Source of the DNA: an uncultured Lachnospiraceae bacterium
GTDB lineage: Bacteria; Bacillota; Clostridia; Lachnospirales; Lachnospiraceae
Reading direction: 5' to 3'
Length of the DNA: 46,822 bases
NCBI GenBank assembly: GCA_910587105.1
Contig: CAJUMB010000024.1
Coordinates: forward strand, 1 to 46,822
Below, one piece after another: positions 1 to 7,040 of the stretch (positions are counted from its first letter, which is position 1; each line of letters starts with the position of its first letter). Under the pieces are notes generated by a model, which was not told the origin of the DNA, ran no database searches, and saw only the letters and a list, made by a program, of their open reading frames with translations. The translations under genes and the position numbers were made by a program.

Positions 1-53
1 CCCACAAACTGTGACGCACGGTTGACATAAAGCAATTTTCAAACACGCTCTAG
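1..53 (+). repeat. Family A palindromic repeat, right-end fragment cut by the window edge
   Basis: These bases match the right-hand 53 bp of the complete family A copies at 2359-2541 and 28174-28356, including the shared GTGACGCACGGTTGACAT block and the terminal AAACACGCTCTAG. The left part lies outside the window. It is the first of several copies in this window of a non-coding element with inverted termini. Confidence 0.85.
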
Positions 54-353
54 AGATTTTCAGTAAGGTGCGGATCTGGAAGCAGTCTGCACATGCAATT
101 TGAAGAAAAAACATGGGCATAAGCAGGTAACTACGGAAAGGGACTTTGTAATGTGTATAATTGTGTATGAAATTAGACACATGATATATTTTTTGAATTA
201 GCAAGGTATTTGGAGAGCTGTGATTGGGGAAACCCGTGGGCTGGCATTATAAGCGGGAGCAGACCAATCCCAATTAAACTTTACAAACCACCCAAAAAAG
301 AATATACTGAAACGTATCGAAACATCATTATAAAATACTAGGGAAGTGATACA
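54..353 (+). other. Non-coding stretch upstream of the zinc-ribbon gene
   Basis: I see no convincing reading frame here. The stretch is A+T-rich around 160-215. At 222-272 a GATTGG/CCAATC pair encloses a G-rich segment and could form a hairpin domain in a leader RNA; it matches no riboswitch class I recognise. An A+T-rich TATAAAAT at about 330 could be a -10 element for the gene at 354, but no good -35 partner is visible. Confidence 0.3.
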
Positions 354-869
354 ATGAATTGTTGTCCAAAATGTGGAAGTCCAGTTCAGGAAGGGATGAG
401 ATACTGTCCCGGATGTGGGGAAAGGATTACGCCGGAGAGTTACGAACAGAGTTATTACCGCGACGGAATGAACTACGGTTTTCAGGAAAATATGAACTAT
501 GGCTATCAGGGACAGGGGGCAGATGAAGTGATGGATATACAGAAAAACAAAGTCCTGGCTGCGTGTTCTTATTTTGGGGTGCTGGTGCTTCTGCCTTTGT
601 TTCTAAGCAGGGAATCTCCTTTTGCGCGGTTTCATGCCAATCAGGGTCTGGTGCTCTTTCTGGGAGAGATCATCTGTCATGCTGTCAGCAGAGGGATGCA
701 CATGTTACATGGATGGGGGTGGCCATTCTGGGGGTTCGGCTTGATGGGAGGAGCGCTGGATATTCTGAATCTGGTGTTTCTGGTATTTTCTATCTGGGGA
801 GTTATTAATGTGTGTACGGGAAAATATGCTGCGCTTCCGATTATCGGCTCGATACAGCTTTTGAAGTAG
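354..869 (+). CDS. Zinc-ribbon membrane protein with DUF4870/Tic20-like membrane part
   Basis: The 171-residue protein begins with a short zinc ribbon: C4-x2-C7 and C18-x2-C21. A Tyr/Asn/Gly-rich linker follows to about residue 60, then three or four hydrophobic segments at roughly 67-85, 98-115 and 132-165. The phrase FARFHANQGLVLF at the second segment is typical of the DUF4870-type family, whose function is unknown. The start is supported by GGGAAGTG seven bases upstream. It seems to be a single-gene unit, with a G/C hairpin at 940-962 downstream. The zinc ribbon probably serves protein interaction or sensing at the inner face of the membrane, but that is inference. Confidence 0.75.
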   Translation: MNCCPKCGSPVQEGMRYCPGCGERITPESYEQSYYRDGMNYGFQENMNYGYQGQGADEVMDIQKNKVLAACSYFGVLVLLPLFLSRESPFARFHANQGLVLFLGEIICHAVSRGMHMLHGWGWPFWGFGLMGGALDILNLVFLVFSIWGVINVCTGKYAALPIIGSIQLLK

Positions 870-939
870 CGGTTTACAGCCACAGGCAGGGAGAGAGCAG
901 TAGTAGGAAAAGAAACGTCAAAAGACAGAGCAAAGCACA

Positions 940-962
940 GGGGGCAGGTAATACCTGCCCCC
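940..962 (+). terminator. Strong G/C hairpin, possible terminator
   Basis: GGGGGCAGGT and ACCTGCCCCC form a perfect 10-bp stem around a three-base loop. Only a weak A/T tract (TAAATTAT) follows, so termination may be partial or Rho-assisted. It separates the zinc-ribbon gene from rtcB. Confidence 0.5.
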
Positions 963-1088
963 TAAATTATAGAGTGCTGCCGGAAAAATGGCCAGAAGGG
1001 CGAATATAGAAGTCTGGAAAAAAATCATCTTACAACATCAGGCACAAAGAGACTTCATGGAATACATGATAGAGGAAAGGGGGAAACC

Positions 1089-2291
1089 ATGCTGGAAATT
1101 AAAGGAGCCGTTACAACGGCCATCTGTTACGCAAATATAATCGAGGAAGAAGCCATAGAACAGATCCGCAGGATGTGTGACCAGGAGTTTACGAAGGACT
1201 GCCAGGTGAGGATTATGCCAGATGTGCATGCAGGCAAGGGATGCACCATCGGAACCACCATGACGGTTAAAGATAAAGCGGTCCCCAATGTGGTGGGTGT
1301 GGATATTGGATGTGGTATGTATACGGTGAATCTGGGAAAACAGGAGATTGATCTAGAGCAGTTTGATGAGGCCTGTCATTTTGTGCCCTCCGGAATGTGT
1401 GCGTGGGAAGGGCGGCAGGAGAGATTTCCCCTGACAGAGCTTCGCTGTTACCGTTCTCTGGATAAGACCAAATGGATCGAGAGGAGTCTGGGAACCCTTG
1501 GCGGCGGCAATCATTTTATTGAGATTGACCGCGCATCGGACGGGACAAATTATCTTGTGATTCATACGGGGAGCCGGAATCTGGGAAAACAGACAGCGGA
1601 GATTTATCAAAAGCTGGCGGTGGAGCTGAATCAGGGCAAGGAGGAGTATTTTAAAAAGAAGGATGCTCTGATTGCACAATACAAAGCTGCTGGGCGGAGG
1701 AAGGAGATCCAGCAGGCACTTTTGGAACTGCACTGGAAACATAAACCACTGAGTGTTCCAGAGGATCTCTGTTATGTATATGGCAGTTATTTTGAGGATT
1801 ATCTCCACGATGTGGAAATCTGCCAGAGATTTGCAGTCAGAAACCGGGAACTGATTGCAGAGATTCTGCTGGAGAGGGCAGGACTTACAGGCAGTGGGGG
1901 ATTTCATACCATCCACAATTACATTGACACAGAAGAAATGATTCTGCGCAAAGGTGCCATTGCAGCCCATGAGGGTGAGAAGGTGCTGATACCCATTAAC
2001 ATGAGAGACGGCAGTGTGCTGGCAATGGGAAAGGGAAACCGGGAATGGAATTATTCTGCACCCCACGGTGCGGGACGTGTGATGTCCAGGAAGAAGGCGA
2101 AGGCATCCCTGCGTATGGAAGATTATGAGGCAGCCATGGAGGGAATTTATACCACATCGGTGAATGAGAATACTCTGGATGAGGCGCCGTCGGCATATAA
2201 GTCACTGGATGATATTATAGGGGTCATCCGGGATTCGGTGGATGTGATTGAAATCATGAAGCCGATTTATAATTTTAAAGCATCCGATTGA
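1089..2291 (+). CDS. rtcB: RtcB-family RNA ligase
   Basis: RtcB joins RNA 2',3'-cyclic phosphate (or 3'-phosphate) ends to 5'-OH ends using GTP and Mn2+; in bacteria it serves RNA repair. The 400-residue protein carries the family motifs in order: PDVHAGKGCTIG (metal site, about residue 42), VGVDIGCGM, GTLGGGNHFIE, GSRNLG and SAPHGAGR. His326 in the last motif is the expected guanylylated residue, equivalent to His337 of E. coli. The length fits the compact bacterial subfamily. The start follows a GGAAAGGGGG purine run about six bases upstream. No archease gene or RtcR-type regulator is adjacent, so its control cannot be read here. Confidence 0.93.
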   Translation: MLEIKGAVTTAICYANIIEEEAIEQIRRMCDQEFTKDCQVRIMPDVHAGKGCTIGTTMTVKDKAVPNVVGVDIGCGMYTVNLGKQEIDLEQFDEACHFVPSGMCAWEGRQERFPLTELRCYRSLDKTKWIERSLGTLGGGNHFIEIDRASDGTNYLVIHTGSRNLGKQTAEIYQKLAVELNQGKEEYFKKKDALIAQYKAAGRRKEIQQALLELHWKHKPLSVPEDLCYVYGSYFEDYLHDVEICQRFAVRNRELIAEILLERAGLTGSGGFHTIHNYIDTEEMILRKGAIAAHEGEKVLIPINMRDGSVLAMGKGNREWNYSAPHGAGRVMSRKKAKASLRMEDYEAAMEGIYTTSVNENTLDEAPSAYKSLDDIIGVIRDSVDVIEIMKPIYNFKASD

Positions 2292-2358
2292 TGGTAAATG
2301 CTGACACCCCTGCGCACTGAGAGTCATGAAACCTTTTAGAGCCTCTGCTATACTAATA

Positions 2359-2541
2359 CTACAGCGTGTCTGAAAAATCATTCCTGTCATCTGCACGCCC
2401 CACTTTGCGGCAGATCTGCTCCTTATTCGGTTGCTGCAGCCCGCTGCAGCGCCCTCATGCGGAGCAAATCTCCCATATCATACCCTTGGGTACAAGCTGT
2501 GACGCACGGTTGACATAAAGCAATTTTCAAACACGCTCTAG
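2359..2541 (+). repeat. Family A palindromic repeat, complete copy 1
   Basis: A 183-bp element running from CTACAGCGTGTCTG to TTCAAACACGCTCTAG, so the ends are inverted repeats. Inside are a G/C hairpin GCTGCAGC-CC-GCTGCAGC and an outer GATCTGCTCC/GGAGCAAATC pair. It is nearly identical to the copy at 28174. Its right-end CTAG is shared with the left end of element C. Confidence 0.88.
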
Positions 2542-2864
2542 TACTTCATCCGGACAGAAATCGGAGTTTGGGGCTGCATGGTTCGTATCAGTGCTAGAGC
2601 GTGTCTTAAAAATCATTCTTGCCATCTGCACGCCCCGCTTTGCGTGAGATTTGCGCCAAATTCAGGTTACATAGCCCGCTATGCGCCCTTCATTTGGCAC
2701 AAATCTCCCACCAAGTGTGACGCACATCTGACAAAAAGCATTTTTAAGACACGCTCTAGGCAAAATTTCGGCGGCGATGCGGTGCATCGTCTAGAAATTT
2801 TAACGATGCAATGGTGCGGAGCAGGCAGTTCAAAACTCCGATTCCTAGCCGAATGGAGTACTAG
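2538..2864 (+). repeat. Element C, second palindromic element with CTAGTACT ends, interrupted by family A
   Basis: The left arm starts CTAGTACTTCATCCGG and the right arm ends CCGAATGGAGTACTAG. Folding the right arm back gives an imperfect inverted repeat of about 60 bp that includes an 11-bp perfect pair, AATCGGAGTTT (2559-2569) with AAACTCCGATT (2833-2843). Near the centre are AAAATTTC/GAAATTTT and CGATGC/GCATCG pairs. Family A copy 2 sits between the arms, so C is a host element split by a later insertion. No coding capacity is seen. Confidence 0.6.
2594..2760 (+). repeat. Family A palindromic repeat, complete copy 2, diverged interior
   Basis: This 167-bp copy has perfect 20-bp terminal inverted repeats, CTAGAGCGTGTCTTAAAAAT and its complement. 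Relative to the other copies the inner stems differ on both arms: CATAGC-CC-GCTATG replaces GCTGCAGC-CC-GCTGCAGC, and GAGATTTGCGCCAAAT pairs with ATTTGGCACAAATCTC. The element is bounded by CTAG on each side and lies inside element C. Confidence 0.9.
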
Positions 2865-2955
2865 CCATAGGATAATTGTGGAACTGCTTCAAGCGCTGGC
2901 TGCGAAATGGAGGTTTTGCAATTGCCTGATAGTATACAAAAAGGAGAGTCAGAAG

Positions 2956-3828
2956 ATGGACTGGATTACTGGAATCAGCCGGGTCATTGACTATGTGGAA
3001 GAACATATCACAGAACCTGTAGATTATGAGGAAGCAGCAAAATGTGCGTATTCCTCCAGCTTTCATTTTCAGAGGGTGTTCTCTGTGGTCTGCGGTCTTA
3101 CCCTTGGGGAGTATGTAAGGTTCCGCAGACTGGCCATTGCGGGAAGGGAGCTTGCGGCGGAGAATGCCAAGGTGGTTGATATTGCCATGAAGTATGGATA
3201 TGATACACCGGAAAGTTTTTCCAGGGCATTCACCAGATTTCACGGGTGTACGCCTACACAGGCGAAGAAAGGCGCTGTAATCAAGTCATATTCGCGGCTT
3301 TCCGTAAAATTAACAATCAGCGGAGGGACAAAAATGGATTACAGAATCGAAAAGAAGGATGCGTTTGATGTTCTGGTAAAACGGAAGCGTTTTACCAAGA
3401 ATAAGGAGATTAACGGACAGGAAATCACGGCATTCTGGGGACAGTGTACGGCTGACGGCACCATTGACAGAATTATCCGTTATGTGCATCAGGATAATGT
3501 GTTTAAAGATTCTATTATCGGAATCGGGCTGGAATATCGGCCGGGAGAAGAGGACTTTCCCTATGGGATTGGATGCCATTATAACGGGGCACCTGTGACA
3601 GATGAGGATCTTGAGGTGGTGACGCTTCCAGCGGCGTCTTATGCGGTATTTCCATGCAGGGGACAGATGCCGGAGGCATTTCAGAAAGTTTATAGGTATA
3701 TCTGCGAGGAATTTTTTCTAAACAGCGGCTATCAGCCCTGCGGGGTGGAGATTGAGGCATATCCGTCTGACAATGCCACAGATCCGGATTATTATTGGGA
3801 ATTGTGGCTGGCTGTGGAGAAAAAATAG
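2956..3828 (+). CDS. AraC-type transcription regulator with GyrI-like effector domain
   Basis: From the ATG at 2956 the protein is 290 residues. Residues 1-105 hold two helix-turn-helix units of the AraC/XylS type, with the second-HTH signature region DIAMKYGYDTPESFSRAFTR. Residues from about 125 form a GyrI-like/SOUL small-molecule-binding domain ending in YPSDNATDPDYYWELWLAV. Such proteins are usually one-component activators of drug-efflux or stress genes. The ATG follows AAGGAGAGTCAGAAG. The frame stays open upstream through the repeat island to 2578, but that extension is made of repeat sequence and lacks a ribosome binding site. No obvious target gene is adjacent, so autoregulation or a distant target is likely. 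Confidence 0.85.
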   Translation: MDWITGISRVIDYVEEHITEPVDYEEAAKCAYSSSFHFQRVFSVVCGLTLGEYVRFRRLAIAGRELAAENAKVVDIAMKYGYDTPESFSRAFTRFHGCTPTQAKKGAVIKSYSRLSVKLTISGGTKMDYRIEKKDAFDVLVKRKRFTKNKEINGQEITAFWGQCTADGTIDRIIRYVHQDNVFKDSIIGIGLEYRPGEEDFPYGIGCHYNGAPVTDEDLEVVTLPAASYAVFPCRGQMPEAFQKVYRYICEEFFLNSGYQPCGVEIEAYPSDNATDPDYYWELWLAVEKK

Positions 3829-3837
3829 GCGGGTGCA

Positions 3838-3876
3838 GCGCCCGGAGCGTCATGAAGCATGCTCCGGGCGCTTTTA
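3838..3876 (+). terminator. Rho-independent terminator between convergent genes
   Basis: GCGCCCGGAGC and GCTCCGGGCGC form a perfect 11-bp stem with a 12-base loop followed by TTTTATTA. It ends the AraC-type gene and can also act on the convergent spmB transcript. Confidence 0.88.
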
Positions 3877-3923
3877 TTATGTATAAAACACTGGTTTTTG
3901 TAAGGAAGATTTTGGGCCAAGGG

Positions 3924-4451
3924 CTAAACGTAGAGGGCTGCCAGCAGCACACTTGCTGCAATCCCGGCAAGGGTGGACAGCAGTGCGCCTGTGAGGGTAT
4001 AGCGGGTTTTTGTGATTTTAGCTGTCATAAAATACACAGACATGGTGTAGAAAATAGTTTCTGTACAGCTCAAAAGCAGGGATGCAATCAGACCGATGCG
4101 GGAATCTGTGCCATACTCTTTGAAAATATCCAGTGCCAGCCCAGTGGCCGCTGAAGATGAGAACATGCGCACGAAAGCCAGCGGCACAAGCGGGGCGGGG
4201 AATCCTAAGGGATCTGTAAATCTGCCAAGGAAATTCCCCAGCATATCCAGAAAACCGGAGCCGCGCAGGATTCCCACAGCTACCATCAGGCCGATTAGTG
4301 TAGGCAGTATTTTCACGACAGTTTTCAGTCCGTCTGCCGCGCCTGTGACAAAGGATTCATAAACTTTAACTTTCTGCAGAATCCCAAAAGCAATAATGTA
4401 AAAGATGATCAGAGGAATTGTAACTTCTGATAAAAACAGGAGAAATTTCAT
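3924..4451 (-). CDS. spmB: Spore maturation protein B
   Basis: SpmB is a small polytopic membrane protein needed for spore-core dehydration; it belongs to the nucleoside-recognition (Gate) domain family. The 175-residue product has the family length. Hydrophobic segments lie near 8-26, 45-65, 85-108, 118-140 and 150-172, with the Gate signature around ILPTLIGLMVAVGILRGSG and the conserved AFVRMFSSSAATG segment. In Bacillus and most clostridia spmA lies directly upstream; here the upstream side is a short gap and then divergent pyrE, so spmA is absent from this site. A sigma-E-like promoter at 4479-4506 supports sporulation-stage expression in the mother cell. Confidence 0.88.
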   Translation of the reverse strand: MKFLLFLSEVTIPLIIFYIIAFGILQKVKVYESFVTGAADGLKTVVKILPTLIGLMVAVGILRGSGFLDMLGNFLGRFTDPLGFPAPLVPLAFVRMFSSSAATGLALDIFKEYGTDSRIGLIASLLLSCTETIFYTMSVYFMTAKITKTRYTLTGALLSTLAGIAASVLLAALYV

Positions 4452-4478
4452 GGCTTGCCCCTTTGCCGCTGTTGTTAT

Positions 4479-4506
4479 ATTGTATGCGGCTTCTGGGAAA
4501 ATTTGC
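4479..4506 (-). promoter_or_regulatory. Sporulation (sigma-E-type) promoter for spmB
   Basis: On the minus strand GCAAATT is followed after 13 bases by CATACAAT. The Bacillus sigma-E consensus is KMATATT, 13-14 bases, CATACAHT, so the -10 matches fully and the -35 at six of seven positions. The predicted transcript would begin about 20 bases before the spmB ATG. Motif match only. Confidence 0.6.
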
Positions 4507-4586
4507 TAGAAAATTATTTTTAGGACATACTCGATGATGATTATCAGGTCAGACATTTTAAAAATCATCTGCATTGGATAAAATAA

Positions 4587-4615
4587 TTGTTATTTCTCAA
4601 ATGATATGGTAGAAT
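4587..4615 (+). promoter_or_regulatory. Vegetative promoter for pyrE
   Basis: TTGTTA, a 17-bp spacer and TAGAAT match the sigma-A pattern. They lie about 75 bp upstream of the pyrE start. The leader is too short for a PyrR-type attenuator and none is visible. Confidence 0.65.
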
Positions 4616-4690
4616 GGGAGGGAATTTGATGCAGGCTGCCATTGAGGGCGTATCTGAAAATGCGGTAAGTTTACAACAGGAGGTTTCCGA

Positions 4691-5368
4691 ATGGAGAGTT
4701 ACAAACAGGAATTTATAGAATTTATGATTGATTGCGATGTTCTGAAGTTTGGGGATTTTGTCACCAAGAGCGGCCGTAAGACCCCGTTTTTTGTCAATAC
4801 AGGGTTTTACCGCACAGGCACCCAGCTGCGCAGACTGGGGCAGTATTATGCCAGGGCCATTAAAGAGGCTTTTGGCATGGAATTTGATGTGCTGTTTGGA
4901 CCTGCCTATAAAGGGATTCCTCTGACGGTGGCGGCGTCCATGGCTATCAGTGAGATTTACGGGGTGGATGTGCGCTACTGTTCCAACAGAAAAGAAGTAA
5001 AAGACCACGGGGACAAGGGAATTCTCCTGGGAAGCCCGCTGGGGGACGGCGACCGGGTGGTGATTATTGAGGATGTGACCACAGCCGGGACATCCATCGG
5101 GGAGACTATGCCTATATTGAAGGCCCAGGGCCAGGTGAAGCCTCTGGGGCTGGTGGTATCAGTGGACCGGATGGAACGGGGCAAAGGGGACAAGGGAGCC
5201 CTGCAGGAGATCGCGGAGCAATATGGATTGCAGACAACGGCCATTGTGACCATGGAGGAAGTGGTTTCTCACCTGTATAACCGCCCATACAAAGGAAAAG
5301 TGATCATTGACGATACATTAAAAGCGGCGATTGATGCTTATTATGAACAGTACGGGGCATCACATTAA
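4691..5368 (+). CDS. pyrE: Orotate phosphoribosyltransferase
   Basis: PyrE converts orotate and PRPP to OMP, the fifth step of pyrimidine synthesis. The 225-residue product shows the phosphoribosyltransferase fold: an N-terminal segment KFGDFVTKSGRKTPFFVNTG that contacts orotate, the VLFGPAYKGIPL loop, the flexible catalytic stretch SNRKEVKDHGDKG, and the PRPP-binding motif VVIIEDVTTAGTS near residues 117-129. The start follows ACAGGAGGTTTCCGA. It stands alone, without pyrD, pyrF or pyrK next to it, and has its own promoter. Confidence 0.95.
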   Translation: MESYKQEFIEFMIDCDVLKFGDFVTKSGRKTPFFVNTGFYRTGTQLRRLGQYYARAIKEAFGMEFDVLFGPAYKGIPLTVAASMAISEIYGVDVRYCSNRKEVKDHGDKGILLGSPLGDGDRVVIIEDVTTAGTSIGETMPILKAQGQVKPLGLVVSVDRMERGKGDKGALQEIAEQYGLQTTAIVTMEEVVSHLYNRPYKGKVIIDDTLKAAIDAYYEQYGASH

Positions 5369-5415
5369 GAATTGTATGGAAATAAGTACTGGAATCAGGA
5401 AAAGGAGAGCTGGTT

Positions 5416-5568
5416 ATGAATGAAAAAATCTATAAAACAGTTGTATGGGCCGGGGTGGTAAATCTGTCTCTGGGAATTATCGTGGCAGCGGTGGGAGTGG
5501 TGAGCGGAATTTTGATGATCATAAGCGGTGCCCGTCTGCTGAAAAGAAAGAATGAAATAACCATATAA
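5416..5568 (+). CDS. Small single-span membrane protein, 50 residues
   Basis: Starting at the ATG preceded by AAAGGAGAGCTGGTT there is a 50-codon frame. The product has a short polar N-terminus (MNEKIYKTVVW), a hydrophobic stretch at about 11-39 that is rich in Gly, Val and Ile, and a basic tail ARLLKRKNEITI. Strong ribosome binding site, clean hydrophobic pattern and the position 33 bp before the VanZ-family gene support a real gene. Function unknown; possibly a one- or two-helix partner of the following membrane proteins. Confidence 0.65.
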   Translation: MNEKIYKTVVWAGVVNLSLGIIVAAVGVVSGILMIISGARLLKRKNEITI

Positions 5569-5601
5569 ATATGTATATATGGGTGTTTTGAGGATGGAGA
5601 T

Positions 5602-6075
5602 GTGAGAAAGGAAACAAAAAGGTGGATTCGCAGTGTGGGCAGGCTTTTGTTTGTGCTGTATATGGGGCTGTTGGTGTATTTTTTGTTTTTCGCGGAGTCT
5701 TATGGAAGGGCAGGGGACATCACACGGGAATACAGGTATAATCTAAAACTTTTTGCGGAGATTAAAAGGTTTTGGATTTACCGGGAGGAAGTGGGCACTT
5801 TGGCCATGGTGCTGAATATTTTCGGCAATGTGGTGGGATTTGTCCCTTTTGGGTATATTCTGCCGGTGATGCACTGCCGTTTTCAGAATTGTCTGCTGGT
5901 AACACTGGGCGGGTTCTCTTTGAGTTTATGTGTGGAGACTGCCCAGCTGGTTTTCCGGGTAGGATGTTTTGACGTAGACGATTTGGTGTTGAATACACTG
6001 GGAGCCTTTCTGGGGTATGTGGCATTTTGGATCTGCAATGAGATCAGGAGGAGACTGTATGGCAAAGAGGTATAG
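5602..6075 (+). CDS. VanZ-family membrane protein
   Basis: The 157-residue product starts at GTG after GAGGATGGAGAT. It has hydrophobic segments near 10-30, 68-85, 92-112 and 127-147. VanZ hallmarks are present: NIFGNVVGFVPFGYILP after the second segment, and ETAQLVFRVGCFDVDDLVLNTLGAFLGY near the C-terminus. VanZ confers low-level teicoplanin resistance in Enterococcus, but most relatives in commensal Firmicutes have no known role and probably act at the envelope. The 3' end overlaps the next gene by 17 bp, implying translation coupling. Confidence 0.82.
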   Translation: MRKETKRWIRSVGRLLFVLYMGLLVYFLFFAESYGRAGDITREYRYNLKLFAEIKRFWIYREEVGTLAMVLNIFGNVVGFVPFGYILPVMHCRFQNCLLVTLGGFSLSLCVETAQLVFRVGCFDVDDLVLNTLGAFLGYVAFWICNEIRRRLYGKEV

Positions 6076-6379
6076 ATATTCATTTGCACAGCAGAAGCAG
6101 GCGGAGGGCGGAATTTATTCTGTGGTTCTGGCTGTCATTTCTTTTGTACTTTTTTTGGCGGCAGTTGCAGTATCTTTTTTTCTGCAGGAATATGTGATCA
6201 GCCAGGCTCTCATCGGGGGAATCAGTGTTTGTGCCATACTGCTGGCATTTTATGGTTTCATTATGGGAATGGTGAGTTTTTCCGCAAAGGATAGGATTCA
6301 TTCATACTGTACAGCAGGTGCCATTGCCAACGGGCTGATTATGGTGGGATGGCTGGGCCTGTATCTGCTGGGGGTTTAG
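6059..6379 (+). CDS. Small membrane protein, three predicted spans
   Basis: The likely start is the ATG at 6059, giving MAKRYRYSFAQQ and 106 residues; an in-frame codon at 6017 exists but lies deep inside the VanZ-family gene. A basic N-terminus is followed by hydrophobic stretches at about 21-42, 50-72 and 85-105. It resembles the DUF6142-type small membrane proteins of Lachnospiraceae, a tentative assignment made from memory of the basic aromatic N-terminus. It probably shares a transcript with the 50-residue and VanZ-family genes. Confidence 0.65.
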   Translation: MAKRYRYSFAQQKQAEGGIYSVVLAVISFVLFLAAVAVSFFLQEYVISQALIGGISVCAILLAFYGFIMGMVSFSAKDRIHSYCTAGAIANGLIMVGWLGLYLLGV

Positions 6380-6428
6380 GACATATCCGGCGGCTTGACC
6401 CAACACACGTTTCAATCATGGAGGAAAT

Positions 6429-7040
6429 ATGCACGAGCGGTTAGAACAGCAGATGGAGTTTCTGCGTGAAATTGATAAACTGAAGATGATCGGCAGGCAG
6501 ACGTATCTGTCTGACGGAGTCAGAAAAGAGAATGATGCGGAGCATTCCTGGCATCTGGCCATGTGCGCTCTGGTACTGAAGGAATATATGCCGGAGCCTG
6601 TGGATGCGGCCAGGACGGTGGAGCTGGTTCTGGCCCATGACCTGGTGGAAATCTATGCAGGGGATGCCTATGCCTATGACCAGGCGGCACAGGAGGCTCA
6701 GCATCAGAAAGAAGTGGAGGCTGCAAATCGGCTGTTCGGCATACTGCCGGAAGAACAGGGCAGGTATTTCCGCAGCCTTTGGGAGGAATTCGAGGCATGT
6801 GAAAGTCCGGAAGCACGTTTTGCACGGGTGTTGGATAATTGCCAGCCGCTGCTGTTAAACGATGCCTCCGGAGGGAAAAGCTGGAGAGAACATGGGATTT
6901 TGGCGGAACAGGTTTATAAAAGGAATGAACGTGTGCGTCAGTGGGCACCCCGGCTTTGGGAGTATCTGGAAGGCATGATACAAAAGCATGTGGAGCTGGG
7001 AAATCTGAAAGGTAACGGAAAGGCGGCTGATAGTTTTTGA
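6429..7040 (+). CDS. HD-domain 5'-deoxynucleotidase (YfbR/HDDC2 family)
   Basis: The 203-residue protein has the HD phosphohydrolase metal ligands in family order: His in NDAEHSWHLAM, the His-Asp pair in VLAHDLVEIYAGD, and an Asp in ARVLDNCQPLLL. YfbR/HDDC2 enzymes remove the 5'-phosphate from deoxynucleoside monophosphates in nucleotide salvage. The GGAGGAAAT six bases before the ATG fixes the start. Its stop TGA overlaps the TTG start of the next gene (TTGA), so the two are translationally coupled. Confidence 0.85.
   Translation: MHERLEQQMEFLREIDKLKMIGRQTYLSDGVRKENDAEHSWHLAMCALVLKEYMPEPVDAARTVELVLAHDLVEIYAGDAYAYDQAAQEAQHQKEVEAANRLFGILPEEQGRYFRSLWEEFEACESPEARFARVLDNCQPLLLNDASGGKSWREHGILAEQVYKRNERVRQWAPRLWEYLEGMIQKHVELGNLKGNGKAADSF

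Larger units (their letters stand above)
2292..2955 (+). other. Intergenic repeat island
   Basis: This 664-bp gap between rtcB and the AraC-type gene has no convincing gene. Most of it is three palindromic elements listed separately: family A copy 1 (2359-2541), element C (2538-2864) and family A copy 2 inserted inside C (2594-2760). Stop-free frames crossing it are by-products of the palindromes. Confidence 0.7.

Noticed and set aside
2578..2955. N-terminal extension of the AraC-type regulator
   Set aside because: The frame is open only because it runs through family A and element C repeats. There is no ribosome binding site, and the normal domain begins at the ATG at 2956.
4513..4571. Family A remnant between spmB and pyrE
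   Set aside because: ATTTTTAGGACATACTC and TTTTAAAAATCATCTGC recall the two termini, but they are in the wrong order and diverged enough for A/T-rich chance similarity.
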